Assembly (NCBI GenBank): GCA_017428115.1
Contig: JAFRRK010000032.1
Location: 1-63,641, forward strand
Origin: Bacteroidales bacterium
GTDB taxonomy: Bacteria > Bacteroidota > Bacteroidia > Bacteroidales > P3
Direction: 5' to 3'
DNA: 63,641 nt
Part shown: piece by piece, positions 45,720 to 55,325 of the stretch
How positions within the stretch are numbered: position 1 is the stretch's first letter
Layout: each line of letters opens with the position of its first letter
Position numbers and translations under genes: made by a program
The notes under the pieces: model-generated
The model's database searches: none
Told to the model about the DNA's origin: nothing
The model's input: only the letters and a program-made list of their open reading frames with translations

Positions 45720-46136
45720 TTATTGTCTGTCCGCCTCTGCCTCGACCAGTTCTATCAGTCCCACCTGCATATTATAAAGGTAGCATATCTTTCTATTTTC
45801 CATCGCCACCGACTCAACTGGAAAGAATAGTGGCTTGAAATCTTCCTCATACAAGTCCTCTACTGCCTGCTCGATATCGTCTACCACATAGCAGACATGG
45901 TAAGTGGAACATCCCACCTGCTTTAAGATATTGTCCACCGGCGACTTACCTTCGAGTGGCGATACCAGTTCGATGGTAGTAAAACCCTCCTTGCGAAGGA
46001 ACGCTATGCGTGTGTTCTGCACTCGTTCTTCAAACACTTCGGACAATTGCCACCCTGCCGCGGTGTAGTAGGCAGCTGTAGACGCAATGTCACGCACTGC
46101 ATAGCCAATATGGTCAATCGATTTCAGATGCTTCAT
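45720..46136 (-). CDS. VOC-superfamily protein (methylmalonyl-CoA epimerase-like)
   Basis: A 138-residue vicinal-oxygen-chelate protein. It has two beta-alpha-beta units with candidate metal ligands His9 (DHIGYAV), Glu in TTIELVSP, His in STYHVCYVV and Glu in VGLIELVE, the pattern of methylmalonyl-CoA epimerases. In a capsule locus it may epimerise or isomerise a carrier- or CoA-bound acyl group. Similar genes accompany FkbH-type acyl-ACP blocks, but no FkbH is present. The start overlaps the DltD-like stop (ATGA). Confidence 0.78.
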   Translation of the reverse strand: MKHLKSIDHIGYAVRDIASTAAYYTAAGWQLSEVFEERVQNTRIAFLRKEGFTTIELVSPLEGKSPVDNILKQVGCSTYHVCYVVDDIEQAVEDLYEEDFKPLFFPVESVAMENRKICYLYNMQVGLIELVEAEADRQ

Positions 46137-47092
46137 TTTTTATATAGATTATGGTCTGCAATATATTTCGCCAAATCACGTGTGTATACATCCGACATAC
46201 GTTTGTTAAGATGGTTGGGCGATTCGAAATGGTTTGTATCCATAGACATCCAGTGAGGTGCCACATAGCGGATGCACTCGTATCCGTATTTGTCGGCCAA
46301 TGAATCGTATACGGCATATACCTCCTCTTCGTTTTCCACTCTGTCGGACAGTTCGTACACAATGGGGGGCAACACTAATAACAACTCGGTGCCACTCTGC
46401 TTACATTGCTTCATGAAATCATCGAGCATCGTCACAACCTCAGGCTCAATGGGCTGCTCAAACGACCCATCGAACCATTCGCGATGGGCGTTATAAGGCT
46501 CGTCCAATCCCTGATAACCTTTATAGTGCTCGGGACTGCCAGCATATTTCTTCATCCCTAGGAAATTGAATATTCCATATCGAATGCGTTTGTGATGCCC
46601 AAAATAGCGATAGCAGGGCACGTATGCATCCAACCAGCTGTAGCCGCCATAGCGCATCAAAAAATGGCGGGCGTCGCTGTCATGCATCAACGCCAGAAAT
46701 TGTTCGTTCTCCATATTGGTCTTGGCCTCGCGGCAGCACATGTCGCTATAGTCCAATGCAAGCACAACCAACTTGGGATTCTTCTTTTGCTGTTTTTTCA
46801 ACATATTCCACATAAAATTGTGGTATGGAAAGGTGAGGTTGCTCATGGCAAAAACATACGAATCAGACCCCAACACAGAATCAAGTATCCGGGGGTTGTG
46901 GTCGTGTGCAGCCACACAGTTTCCCAACACCACAAGGTCGGGGTTGACCGTGGTGTCATATACATCGTTCCACACTTCTTGCACATAGTCGGTGCGCTTA
47001 TGCAGACCATGTGTGATAGCACAATCAAGCATATAACCCAATAGTGCAACCACTATTAAAAAAACAGCTATGTTGATTAAGAATTTCTTCAA
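46133..47092 (-). CDS. DltD-like SGNH-fold membrane-anchored protein
   Basis: About 319 residues with an N-terminal signal anchor (KKFLINIAVFLIVVALLGYML) and an extracytoplasmic SGNH-like domain. The first block reads VVLGNCVAAHDHNP (about residues 60-70), where relatives usually have GNSR; the nucleophile Ser is replaced by Cys (TGT) and the next Arg by Val. DltD-type proteins pair with MBOAT acyltransferases to place acyl groups on polymers. The TTG at 47090-47092 fits the anchor; an alternative GTG at 47158 would overlap the MBOAT gene. Confidence 0.72.
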   Translation of the reverse strand: MKKFLINIAVFLIVVALLGYMLDCAITHGLHKRTDYVQEVWNDVYDTTVNPDLVVLGNCVAAHDHNPRILDSVLGSDSYVFAMSNLTFPYHNFMWNMLKKQQKKNPKLVVLALDYSDMCCREAKTNMENEQFLALMHDSDARHFLMRYGGYSWLDAYVPCYRYFGHHKRIRYGIFNFLGMKKYAGSPEHYKGYQGLDEPYNAHREWFDGSFEQPIEPEVVTMLDDFMKQCKQSGTELLLVLPPIVYELSDRVENEEEVYAVYDSLADKYGYECIRYVAPHWMSMDTNHFESPNHLNKRMSDVYTRDLAKYIADHNLYKK

Positions 47093-47120
47093 TGTTGATT
47101 TATTGATTGTTAATATAATC

Positions 47121-48563
47121 CTAAAACACCTGATAGATGAAACTGGTGGTCTCTCCACCGTAAATGAAGATGACTAACACCAACAGCAGATAGACACCCC
47201 AACGCAACACCGTGCTGCGCATGGATGACATCTCAAGACCGTGGTCGCGGTGGCGTTGACACCATTCTACTATGAGCATCGCAACAACAAACAGCCAGTT
47301 GGCGGCAGCTCCTATGTCAGGCAGTGTTAGAAGACCATGGCGGAGGGTGCCCAACTCATGTGCAAACTGTGCCATAGTGGTACAACGAAATATGAGCATG
47401 CCGAAAACCACCAACACAAAGGTGAACAACATCCGCATGAAATCTTTTATCACGGGCAATCCTAACCGATTGGTGGTGACCTCACCAGAGGTGTTCATCT
47501 TGCCCATGAGTATGAGTGGCACAAAGAGCAGGCCATGGTACAGGCCATAGATGACATAGTTCCAGCTAGCCCCATGCCAAAGACCAACGATAAGGAAGTT
47601 GATGATAATGGCAGCAATCATGCCCCACTGGCGGTTTTTGCGGAAGCTGAAGCATAGCGGAGTAAAGACATAGTCGGTCACCCATGTGGTGAGAGACATG
47701 TGCCACCTTCTCCAGAAATCGGCTATATTGAGAGCAAAGAAGGGATAGTTGAAATTCTTTGCCACTTTTATGTTTAGCACCTTGCCCACACCGATGGCCA
47801 TATCGGAGTAGCCTGAAAAGTCGGCATATATCTGGAATGTGTAGGCAAGGGCTACCACTATGGTAGTGCTGCCCGAGGCGGTGACTCCACCACTGCCCAG
47901 ATAGAGGTCTACAAATTGCGCCAGCCCGTCGGCCACCACCATTTTTTTAAACAATCCCCAAAGTATCTGGCGTAATCCATCAGTGGCAGTATTATTGTCA
48001 AATAGGCGTGCTTGACCTAGTTGTGGAATGAAGATGTTGGGACGGTCGATTGGGCCCGAGAGCATACATGGGAAAAAGGCCACATAGGTGGCAAAAGCGA
48101 TAAAGTCGTGGGTGGCTGACATCATGCCGCGGTGTACCTCGATGACGTAACTCACAAGTCGGAAAGTGAAGAAACTGATGCCTAACGGTACGATTATCTT
48201 GAGCGAATGCCAGTTGGTGGGCAGGCCAAAACAGCCTAACAGGTTGCCAAACGATTGGATGAAGAAGTTGGTATATTTGAAATAGACCAGCATGCCCACG
48301 CCCGCCACAATACCCAATAGCAGCAGGCGGTCGGCCCATGGCTTATCCTCATTCCGCTCGATGCCTATGCCTATGAAGTAGAACACCACCGTCGCCGCCA
48401 ACAGCAAAGGCAGCATACGTAGGTCGGCATAGCCATAAAAGAAGTAGCTCGCCAACAGCAGCACCACATTCTGATACAAGCCGCTTTGCCTGCGAATAGG
48501 CAGGTAGTAGAGAGCAAAGACTACTACAAAGAAAGCCAGAAAAGGTAGCGAATTAATTGCCAT
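47121..48563 (-). CDS. MBOAT acyltransferase (DltB/AlgI-like)
   Basis: A 480-residue polytopic membrane O-acyltransferase. The MBOAT hallmarks are present: DFWRRWHMSLTTWV with His288 and GLWHGASWNYVIYGLYHG with the invariant catalytic-site His330. About 11 membrane helices can be drawn. DltB-type proteins move an acyl or aminoacyl group from a carrier protein across the membrane. The gene overlaps the carrier-protein gene by 11 bp, tying the two together. Confidence 0.92.
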   Translation of the reverse strand: MAINSLPFLAFFVVVFALYYLPIRRQSGLYQNVVLLLASYFFYGYADLRMLPLLLAATVVFYFIGIGIERNEDKPWADRLLLLGIVAGVGMLVYFKYTNFFIQSFGNLLGCFGLPTNWHSLKIIVPLGISFFTFRLVSYVIEVHRGMMSATHDFIAFATYVAFFPCMLSGPIDRPNIFIPQLGQARLFDNNTATDGLRQILWGLFKKMVVADGLAQFVDLYLGSGGVTASGSTTIVVALAYTFQIYADFSGYSDMAIGVGKVLNIKVAKNFNYPFFALNIADFWRRWHMSLTTWVTDYVFTPLCFSFRKNRQWGMIAAIIINFLIVGLWHGASWNYVIYGLYHGLLFVPLILMGKMNTSGEVTTNRLGLPVIKDFMRMLFTFVLVVFGMLIFRCTTMAQFAHELGTLRHGLLTLPDIGAAANWLFVVAMLIVEWCQRHRDHGLEMSSMRSTVLRWGVYLLLVLVIFIYGGETTSFIYQVF

Positions 48564-48801
48564 TTACTTTTTTGTTGATGGTCTGTACCATATCCCCTAC
48601 CTTTTGCCACGACATCATGTCCTTCAGTTTGACAGTGAAGCCAAAGGCCTGCTCTATCTCAAAGACAAGATTCATATAGGTGAGGGAGGTCCACTCGGGG
48701 ATGTCGGCAGCAGAGGTGTCGGCAGTGATAACGAGCCCCTCGCGTTTGAAGGTCTTGCAAAACAATTCGGTAAGACGTTGGTAGATTTCTTCTTGGGTCA
48801 T
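48553..48801 (-). CDS. Acyl carrier protein (DltC-like)
   Basis: An 82-residue carrier with the phosphopantetheine Ser at S39 (PEWTSLTYMNLVFEIE). Its start overlaps the stop of the adenylating ligase (ATGA 48798-48801) and its end overlaps the MBOAT gene, giving the ligase-carrier-MBOAT order. This matches the logic of dltA-dltC-dltB, although the canonical dlt order is ABCD. Confidence 0.9.
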   Translation of the reverse strand: MTQEEIYQRLTELFCKTFKREGLVITADTSAADIPEWTSLTYMNLVFEIEQAFGFTVKLKDMMSWQKVGDMVQTINKKVNGN

Positions 48802-50300
48802 TGTATTTCTGATTTGAGTTGAGTTCGATTAATTTTATCGCTGGCATTTAGCGGGAAGCTGTCGCAATAATAAATACGCGTAGGCACCATGTATCCAGGG
48901 AGCTTAGAACGCAGGTATGCCAGCAAGGAGGCAGGGTCCTCTTCGGGGTGCTCCACAAAGAGGGCTATCTCAGTGAGTGCAGAGGCATTCTGGAAAGCAA
49001 TAGCCACAGCACGGTGCTTACGTTCGAAGAACTCTCGGGCATGATATTCTATTTCGCCTAGTTCCACACGGAAACCCTGTATCTTGGCCTGCTGGTCTAT
49101 TCGCCCGCAATACATAATGTTGCCACTGCTATGGCGATAGCAAAGGTCGCCCGTATGGTAATAGCGACGAAGAGTGCCGTCAACTTCTTTCTCGAAAAAT
49201 GCCTCAGCATTTTTGACCGCATTGTTCCAATAGCCTTGCGTCACTTGGTCGCCACTGACGCATAGTTCTCCTTTGTCCTGGCCAGTAACCAAAGAGCCGT
49301 CTTCTGCCAGAATGATGGCGTGGATGTTGGCTAGAGGTTTGCCAATAGAAATAATGCCATTCTCAGAAAGATTGTGTGCCTGGCGTGAAAGCTTGTAGTA
49401 TGTACAATATATAGTGGCCTCTGTTGGGCCATAAAAGTCATAGATATCAGTATTGGAGGCACAGCGGAACCAGTCCTCCATAAGGTCTGTGGGACATGCT
49501 TCGGCAGTAAGTATGCAAGCTCGCAGGGTGGAGGCATCCAACTCGTCGAAATAGGGTCGAAGATAGGTCAGCATTGAGGGCGCCATGGCTCCAAAGGTGA
49601 TACCCTCGTCTTGAATGAGCTGGGCAACATAAAGGTATTTGACCATACCATAGGGCACTGTGTAGAGACTGGCACCACGGGTGAGGGCAACAAGAAAAGA
49701 CTGCACACTGACATCAAAAGTGAGGTCGAACGCCTGCAGGCAACGGTCGGTATGGTCAATATGGATACCCGTCTGCCAAAACGAGTCCATAAAGGCAGCT
49801 ACATTTCTTCGACTGATAGTCACCCCTTTGGGTACACCAGTGCTACCCGAAGTAAACAGTATATATGCCAACTGATCATCGTCGGTAGGCACCCAGCTGA
49901 CCAACATTTCGTCGCCGCCCACTTCTTTCAACTCGTGGGTATTGAGGGCCTGGTAGGGCGAATTGTCGACTGAGTCAAGTATCAACTCTGTCCCCACCTG
50001 ACTGACAATACCTTGGTTGCGTTCTAGCGGCTGATTGGGATGAAGGGGTACGTATGCCATGCCCTCCATCCAAAGGGCAAAAATGGCGGCATAGGTATCA
50101 ATATCGTCGTGGATGGCAAGAGCAGCTATTTTGTCTTTACCTCCCAGCTGCTGTAGACCTTGGCGTATGGCAACTACACGACAGGCTAGTTGATGATAGG
50201 TATAAACTGTTCCAGAAATGTTCAGTGCGGCACGCTGGGCATAATCTCTGAGCCCCTGCGTGAATGGAGTCAATATGAAGGAGGAAAATCTACTTTCCAT
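48798..50300 (-). CDS. Amino-acid adenylating ligase (DltA-like)
   Basis: A 500-residue ANL enzyme related to D-alanine-carrier ligase and NRPS adenylation domains. Motifs: LFTSGSTGVPKG (148-159), FDVSV (195-199, with Asp196 at the position that binds the amino group of amino acids), YGPTEAT (290-296), YHTGD (381-385) and a catalytic Lys489 (NASDKINRTQL). The Asp argues for an amino-acid substrate, identity unknown. It should load the DltC-like carrier encoded next. It overlaps the upstream GT2 gene by 11 bp. Confidence 0.9.
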   Translation of the reverse strand: MESRFSSFILTPFTQGLRDYAQRAALNISGTVYTYHQLACRVVAIRQGLQQLGGKDKIAALAIHDDIDTYAAIFALWMEGMAYVPLHPNQPLERNQGIVSQVGTELILDSVDNSPYQALNTHELKEVGGDEMLVSWVPTDDDQLAYILFTSGSTGVPKGVTISRRNVAAFMDSFWQTGIHIDHTDRCLQAFDLTFDVSVQSFLVALTRGASLYTVPYGMVKYLYVAQLIQDEGITFGAMAPSMLTYLRPYFDELDASTLRACILTAEACPTDLMEDWFRCASNTDIYDFYGPTEATIYCTYYKLSRQAHNLSENGIISIGKPLANIHAIILAEDGSLVTGQDKGELCVSGDQVTQGYWNNAVKNAEAFFEKEVDGTLRRYYHTGDLCYRHSSGNIMYCGRIDQQAKIQGFRVELGEIEYHAREFFERKHRAVAIAFQNASALTEIALFVEHPEEDPASLLAYLRSKLPGYMVPTRIYYCDSFPLNASDKINRTQLKSEIQ

Positions 50301-51207
50301 TGATGATGCGGATTATGTTTTTCCCGAAGGTTTTGTATTGTCTGTTGACGGTGAATTCGAGGGCGGCATAATATACCGCCTTGCATCGGTTGGTGCCGGC
50401 ATATACGTTAACGCAGTTTTGCAACGTTTCGGCATAGATACGACGTGCTTGAGGATGATGGGTCTTATGGTAGAACTCACGGTCCATGGGTAGCGACACC
50501 TTGCAATATTCCGCCTGCGAAATCTGTGAAGCTATGCCTCCGGAATGAAGCCGGTAGATGCCGCCAAAAAAGGCGAAAAGATAGCCTTTTCCAGCACCTA
50601 GGAGGTGGTATATCTCGTGCATGTCGCGATAGTGGCGGTAGCGTTGCTGCCAGCGGGGGTCGAAAGCGTCGCGACGGAATAGCATCGTGAGCGGCTGTGT
50701 AATCCAGCTGCTCAAATACATGTCCACAGTGATATCGGTGCCCTCCTGTCCCTTGGCAAGGTAGCGCCAGCAACGGTCGTTGATGGTTTTACCAGTGGTG
50801 GTGTTTAGACGTTTGCAACGATGGAAACATACCGAATAATCGGGATGTGCCTCCATAAAGTCAACCTGTTTCTGCAGTTTAAGTGGGTCGGTCCAGTAAT
50901 CGTCACCTTCGCAATAGGCTATATATTTGCCACGCGCTCGAGAGTAATTGAATACTATGTCCATCTTGCCCGAAAAGCCACGGGAGTACTGGTTTTCGGT
51001 TTCGAAGAGTGGGAATATGATGTCAGGATGCTGGGCAGCATAGTGGCGGATGATATCGTCGGTGCCGTCGGTAGAAGCATCGTCGTGAATCAATATCTCA
51101 ATGGGGAAGTGAGTCTGCTGCATCAGAAAGCCGTCGAGGCAGTCGCTGATAAAGGCTGCATGGTTGTAGCTGAGGCAACAGATGCTGACGAGCGGCGGGG
51201 GAGTCAT
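50290..51207 (-). CDS. GT2-family glycosyltransferase
   Basis: A 305-residue GT-A enzyme: VSICCLSYNHAAFISDCL at the N-terminus, ILIHDDASTDGTDD for nucleotide binding and IAYCEGDDYWTDP for the metal site. The closing region is basic. It follows the WbqC gene with a 12-bp gap and overlaps the ligase gene. Sugar donor unknown. Confidence 0.92.
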   Translation of the reverse strand: MTPPPLVSICCLSYNHAAFISDCLDGFLMQQTHFPIEILIHDDASTDGTDDIIRHYAAQHPDIIFPLFETENQYSRGFSGKMDIVFNYSRARGKYIAYCEGDDYWTDPLKLQKQVDFMEAHPDYSVCFHRCKRLNTTTGKTINDRCWRYLAKGQEGTDITVDMYLSSWITQPLTMLFRRDAFDPRWQQRYRHYRDMHEIYHLLGAGKGYLFAFFGGIYRLHSGGIASQISQAEYCKVSLPMDREFYHKTHHPQARRIYAETLQNCVNVYAGTNRCKAVYYAALEFTVNRQYKTFGKNIIRIINGK

Positions 51208-51219
51208 GATAAAAGTGGG

Positions 51220-51990
51220 CTAAACTATGGTATACTGCGTGAGAAGCGAACGGGTGGCATCGCGACCATTGTTCATCAACACATCAATAATAGAAAGGTT
51301 GGGCACAAACTCGCCTGTCTTGGTATCCTGCCGATAGCTGATAGGGTTAGTCTGCACAAAGTCCAGACGTATGCCATACTGGACGAATTCTTCTTTGGAA
51401 TAGAGCTGTTGGCCTCCAATGGCGTTGAGGAAGTGATCGGCTCCCTCTTGACGGCACATCTCAATGACACGTGCCACTTTGCGTATGGGGCGTGTTCGCT
51501 CAAGATAGGGCAATGGCGAGTAGTCGCTCTCTATCTCCTGCAACAGTTGTTCCATGGGCAGATAGCGGCTATTGTCGCTCTCTATTTGAGTGGTGATACC
51601 TAGGTATCGAGCCAAGCCTATGATGGTGGCCGCATTCAAATCCTTCAGCAGGGTGTAGTCGGGCTTCAGTAGGTCTTCAATCAAAGGATAGACCTCTTCA
51701 TAATAGGGTTTGCGGCTGTAGCACATCTGTACAGTGCGCAAAAACTTATTCTTCCATGGCTGGGCGTTGTCAATCTCCACATCGTATATCATGGTATAGG
51801 AGCTCTTGCTTCGCAGCGGCACTGTGGTGAGAACCACATTGCCATCGCGCATCAACAGACGGTTGCGGTTCATCCATGCCTCTTTGATAAAGTTGAGGTT
51901 GCTGTAGAGAATATATTTATCTACAGCAGCTATAGCCTGAAAATAGCCTATATAGGGCATGAAATAGGGCTGCATTATGGCCAGGCGCAT
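51220..51990 (-). CDS. WbqC-family protein
   Basis: A 256-residue WbqC-like protein, beginning MRLAIMQPYFMPYIGYFQ with the family's MQPYxxPYIGYFQ motif, followed by WMNRNRLLMRDG and a C-terminal GGQQLYSKEEF. Members are common in O-antigen and capsule loci; a part in making modified amino sugars is suspected but not established. It lies among glycosyltransferase genes 18 bp from the next GT2. Confidence 0.88.
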   Translation of the reverse strand: MRLAIMQPYFMPYIGYFQAIAAVDKYILYSNLNFIKEAWMNRNRLLMRDGNVVLTTVPLRSKSSYTMIYDVEIDNAQPWKNKFLRTVQMCYSRKPYYEEVYPLIEDLLKPDYTLLKDLNAATIIGLARYLGITTQIESDNSRYLPMEQLLQEIESDYSPLPYLERTRPIRKVARVIEMCRQEGADHFLNAIGGQQLYSKEEFVQYGIRLDFVQTNPISYRQDTKTGEFVPNLSIIDVLMNNGRDATRSLLTQYTIV

Positions 51991-52007
51991 AGGTGGGAAA
52001 GTTTTAG

Positions 52008-53057
52008 TTATCGTACTAGCAGTGAATAGAGGCGTTCGGCCGACTGGTCCTTGGTAGAGGGGTGCCTATGTATGGCACGGTAGCGAAGCAGGGCTTTGGC
52101 AATGCGTATACGCGAAGCCACACCGCGCTGCCCCTTGGCAAAGTACTGGTAAATAAAGGCATCGAACTGGCCACAGTATGCCGCAGTAGCTGCGCTTATA
52201 GGCACCCTCCGCAACATACACTGACGGAGGAGAGTGGCAAGTTCGCGATTGTATTGAGTAAGGAATAGTTTGCGAAAACGGGGTATGAGCAAAGCATGCT
52301 GTAGTGGCAACAGGGCATAGAGCAATTGGCGGTCAAAGCCATGGTCGGAATTACTTATGCTGGCTCCATACTGCACCCACACATAGTCGGCTCGGTCGAT
52401 AAATATCACCTTGCCAAACTGGAGATGATAATAGGTAATGATGGTGTCGTCAAAAAGTTTGCCAAACAGCTCGGCAGGATTCTCGCCCACGGGGTTGCGG
52501 CGTATCATATAGGTAGGGTTGAGGCCGCAAAGCCCCCGCACAATCAGGTCAGTGGCTGTTAGTTTCGCGCCCTCTTTCAGACGCGGATGCTTAGGCCACG
52601 CATATCCGGTAGTGAGGGGAGCACCGTCACGCACCTGCCACACACGCTGCTGGCACATGGCACAATCTGGATTTGCCAACAAGGCATCGAGCTGCAGCTG
52701 GTATATGTCGTCGCTCCTAAGGTAGTCGTCAGCATCAATGTTTACAAAAAACTCACCACGGGCGTGACGATAAGCATTAGCCTTGTTCCATCCACATCGC
52801 TCGCTACGCCCCGAAGGGTTGCAGAGGTCTGAGTTGCACTTAACGCCATGCACTATGCCTGGATGCTGCTGCTGATATTGTTGTATCAACTCCCAGGTGC
52901 CATCGGTCGAACGGTCGTCTGATACAACAACCTCGTAGGGCACACTAAGACGCTGTGCCAATATGCTCTCCAAACAACGGGCCAGTAAGTGGCACTGATT
53001 GTGCGACACCACCAACACGCTGAGCACTACAGATGGGGTTGGATTGTCTACTGCCAT
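52008..53057 (-). CDS. GT2-family glycosyltransferase
   Basis: A 349-residue GT-A enzyme with VVSHNQCHLLARCLESIL, VVVSDDRSTDGTWEL and the metal site FVNIDADDYLRSDD. It has a longer C-terminal helical region than its neighbours (about 100 residues, basic). It overlaps the stop of the Wzt gene by 10 bp, so it is probably expressed in step with the transporter. Confidence 0.92.
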   Translation of the reverse strand: MAVDNPTPSVVLSVLVVSHNQCHLLARCLESILAQRLSVPYEVVVSDDRSTDGTWELIQQYQQQHPGIVHGVKCNSDLCNPSGRSERCGWNKANAYRHARGEFFVNIDADDYLRSDDIYQLQLDALLANPDCAMCQQRVWQVRDGAPLTTGYAWPKHPRLKEGAKLTATDLIVRGLCGLNPTYMIRRNPVGENPAELFGKLFDDTIITYYHLQFGKVIFIDRADYVWVQYGASISNSDHGFDRQLLYALLPLQHALLIPRFRKLFLTQYNRELATLLRQCMLRRVPISAATAAYCGQFDAFIYQYFAKGQRGVASRIRIAKALLRYRAIHRHPSTKDQSAERLYSLLVR

Positions 53058-54286
53058 CGCGATTGCAGTACAACTTTCGAGGCGCGATCGTAAGGGGTGA
53101 TGCGCTTAATGAAGGTTTCATTCTGAGTGACACGGAAACGGATGCAGCTATATACCATGTCGAAAGTAGTATAGGGATTGCCCAACCAAATACTGGAGTT
53201 GTAGCATCCAGGGGCAAAGTTGACACCCAGCATACGGCAACGCACAGTGGCCTTCTCGCCCTGCGACATGTGGGGAATGTGGTAATCGTCATCATAGTTA
53301 GAAACGTGGCATATCTGCTTGCCCAGCTCGTCAGTGATATCGAAACTGATGTCGACCATATCGGCATCGTGCACTGCCTCTATATCAACCTCTACAGTGA
53401 TGTCCTCGCCCAGAGTAACAGTACCGCTCGACAAGCGAAAGTCGCGTACACGGACAGCACCGTTACCGCGGCGGTTAAAGTCACCCACATTCTTCATGCC
53501 ACCCAGATAGTAGTCAACCACTTCGCCCACCTCACCAGTCATCTCCACCATGCCATTCTTTAACAATATGCCGTGGCGGCACAACTGCTGAATACTGGCC
53601 ATATTATGGCTGACGAAAAGAACTGTGCGTCCTTCGGAGCTACTTACATCCTGCATCTTGCCGATAGCCTTCTTCTGAAACTCGGCATCGCCGACAGCCA
53701 GCACCTCATCAACCACCAATATTTCAGGCTCAAGAAAAGCTGCAACGGCAAAACCCAAGCGCACAGTCATACCCGAACTGTATCGCTTGACAGGCGTGTC
53801 GATATAACGTTCACAACCACTGAAGTCAACAATCTCGTCAAGCTTGCGCCCAATCTCCGCTTTGCTCATTCCTAATATGGCGCCGTTGAGGAAGATGTTC
53901 TCTCGTCCGGTCATCTCTGAGTGGAAGCCCGTACCCACCTCAAGCAGCGAACCGATGCGGCCACGCGCCTTGATAGTTCCCGTTGTGGGACCAGTAACTT
54001 TGGAAAGAATCTTGAGCAAAGTGCTCTTACCAGCACCGTTACGGCCAATAATGCCAATAACGTCGCCTTGTTCCACTTTAAAATCGATGTCGCGCAAAGC
54101 CCACACATATTCGCTGTCGGCCTTCTTGGAACGGTCGTTGATTGAACCCACCTTCAGGTAGGGGTCTTCCTTACCCCTGACGTTGACGGTCCACCAACGG
54201 TTCAGGTCGTGACTAAGGGTACGCGTAGATACCAAGCCCAACCTATATTGCTTAGAAACATTGTTAAATTCGATTGCTGTAGCCAT
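53048..54286 (-). CDS. wzt: Polysaccharide ABC transporter ATPase (Wzt-like)
   Basis: A 412-residue ATP-binding subunit. The ABC domain (about 1-250) has Walker A IGRNGAGKSTLLK, the signature YSSGMTVRLGF, Walker B EILVVDEVLAVGDAEF and the H-loop FVSHN. The remaining 160 residues form a beta-rich C-terminal domain like that of Wzt proteins that recognise a modified chain end (as in E. coli O9a). This suggests export depends on a terminal modification. It works with the permease at 56438. Confidence 0.93.
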   Translation of the reverse strand: MATAIEFNNVSKQYRLGLVSTRTLSHDLNRWWTVNVRGKEDPYLKVGSINDRSKKADSEYVWALRDIDFKVEQGDVIGIIGRNGAGKSTLLKILSKVTGPTTGTIKARGRIGSLLEVGTGFHSEMTGRENIFLNGAILGMSKAEIGRKLDEIVDFSGCERYIDTPVKRYSSGMTVRLGFAVAAFLEPEILVVDEVLAVGDAEFQKKAIGKMQDVSSSEGRTVLFVSHNMASIQQLCRHGILLKNGMVEMTGEVGEVVDYYLGGMKNVGDFNRRGNGAVRVRDFRLSSGTVTLGEDITVEVDIEAVHDADMVDISFDITDELGKQICHVSNYDDDYHIPHMSQGEKATVRCRMLGVNFAPGCYNSSIWLGNPYTTFDMVYSCIRFRVTQNETFIKRITPYDRASKVVLQSRWQ

Positions 54287-54290
54287 AATA

Positions 54291-55232
54291 TTATCTTTCA
54301 GCCCTGGTGGGCGAATGTAAAAAATCTTCGTATGCCAAACGGATGCCCTCTTCCAATTCAGTGGTATAGGTCCAACCTAGACGTGTTGCCTTACTCACAT
54401 CCAACAGCTTGCGTGGGGTGCCATTGGGTCGGGTGGCATCCCAGCGTATCACGCCTTGGTAACCCACTATTTGCGCCACCATCTCGGCCAATGCCTTGAT
54501 GGTAATCTCTTTGCCTGTGCCTGCATTCACAGTCTCATTGCCACTATAGTTGTTCATCAGAAACACACAGAGGTTGGCAAGATCATCCACATAAAGGAAT
54601 TCACGCAACGGTGACCCATCGCCCCAGCAAACCACCTCGGCCACACCAGCCTCTTTCGCCTCGTGAAAACGGCGTATCATGGCGGGCAGCACATGGCTGT
54701 GCTCGGGATGATAGTTATCGTTGGGACCATATAGATTAGTGGGCATCACGCTAATGTAGTCGGTACCATACTGGCGGTTTAAATACTCGCAATATTTCAA
54801 TCCCGATATCTTGGCAAGGGCATAAGCCTCGTTTGTCATCTCCAACTCCGAAGTGAGCAGGCAACTCTCCGGCATTGGCTGCGGAGCCATGCGTGGATAG
54901 ATACAACTAGAGCCTAAAAACTCCAATTTCTTGCATCCATTCTTCCATGCCGAATGGATGACATTCATCTCCAACACCATATTCTCGTACATAAAGTCTG
55001 CCAAAGCATTCTGATTGGCAACAATGCCTCCCACCTTGGCGGCAGCAAGAAAGACATACTCGGGCTTCTCCTCCTCAAAGAAAAGCTCCACCTCGGCCTG
55101 ACGTGTGAGGTCTAGTTGTGCATGAGTGCGCGTCACAATATTACTATAACCCAATCGCTGCAACTCTCGCACTATAGCCGACCCCACCATCCCGCGGTGT
55201 CCTGCCACATATATTTTGGAGTCTTTTTCCAA
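54291..55232 (-). CDS. fcl: GDP-L-fucose synthase
   Basis: A 313-residue epimerase/reductase converting GDP-4-keto-6-deoxymannose to GDP-L-fucose with NADPH. Motifs: [33 protein letters not shown] and [20 protein letters not shown]. No ATG fits; the TTG at 55230-55232 gives the family N-terminus [14 protein letters not shown]. It follows gmd after a 93-bp gap. GDP-fucose is therefore a likely donor for this polymer. Confidence 0.96.
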   Translation of the reverse strand: MEKDSKIYVAGHRGMVGSAIVRELQRLGYSNIVTRTHAQLDLTRQAEVELFFEEEKPEYVFLAAAKVGGIVANQNALADFMYENMVLEMNVIHSAWKNGCKKLEFLGSSCIYPRMAPQPMPESCLLTSELEMTNEAYALAKISGLKYCEYLNRQYGTDYISVMPTNLYGPNDNYHPEHSHVLPAMIRRFHEAKEAGVAEVVCWGDGSPLREFLYVDDLANLCVFLMNNYSGNETVNAGTGKEITIKALAEMVAQIVGYQGVIRWDATRPNGTPRKLLDVSKATRLGWTYTTELEEGIRLAYEDFLHSPTRAER

Positions 55233-55325
55233 TGGTAAATATATTAAAGAAAGTAAAAATGTACAATACAGAATTCACAAGCTCACCATCTCCTAACAAA
55301 TATGGAAACAAGCAAGATAACTCTT

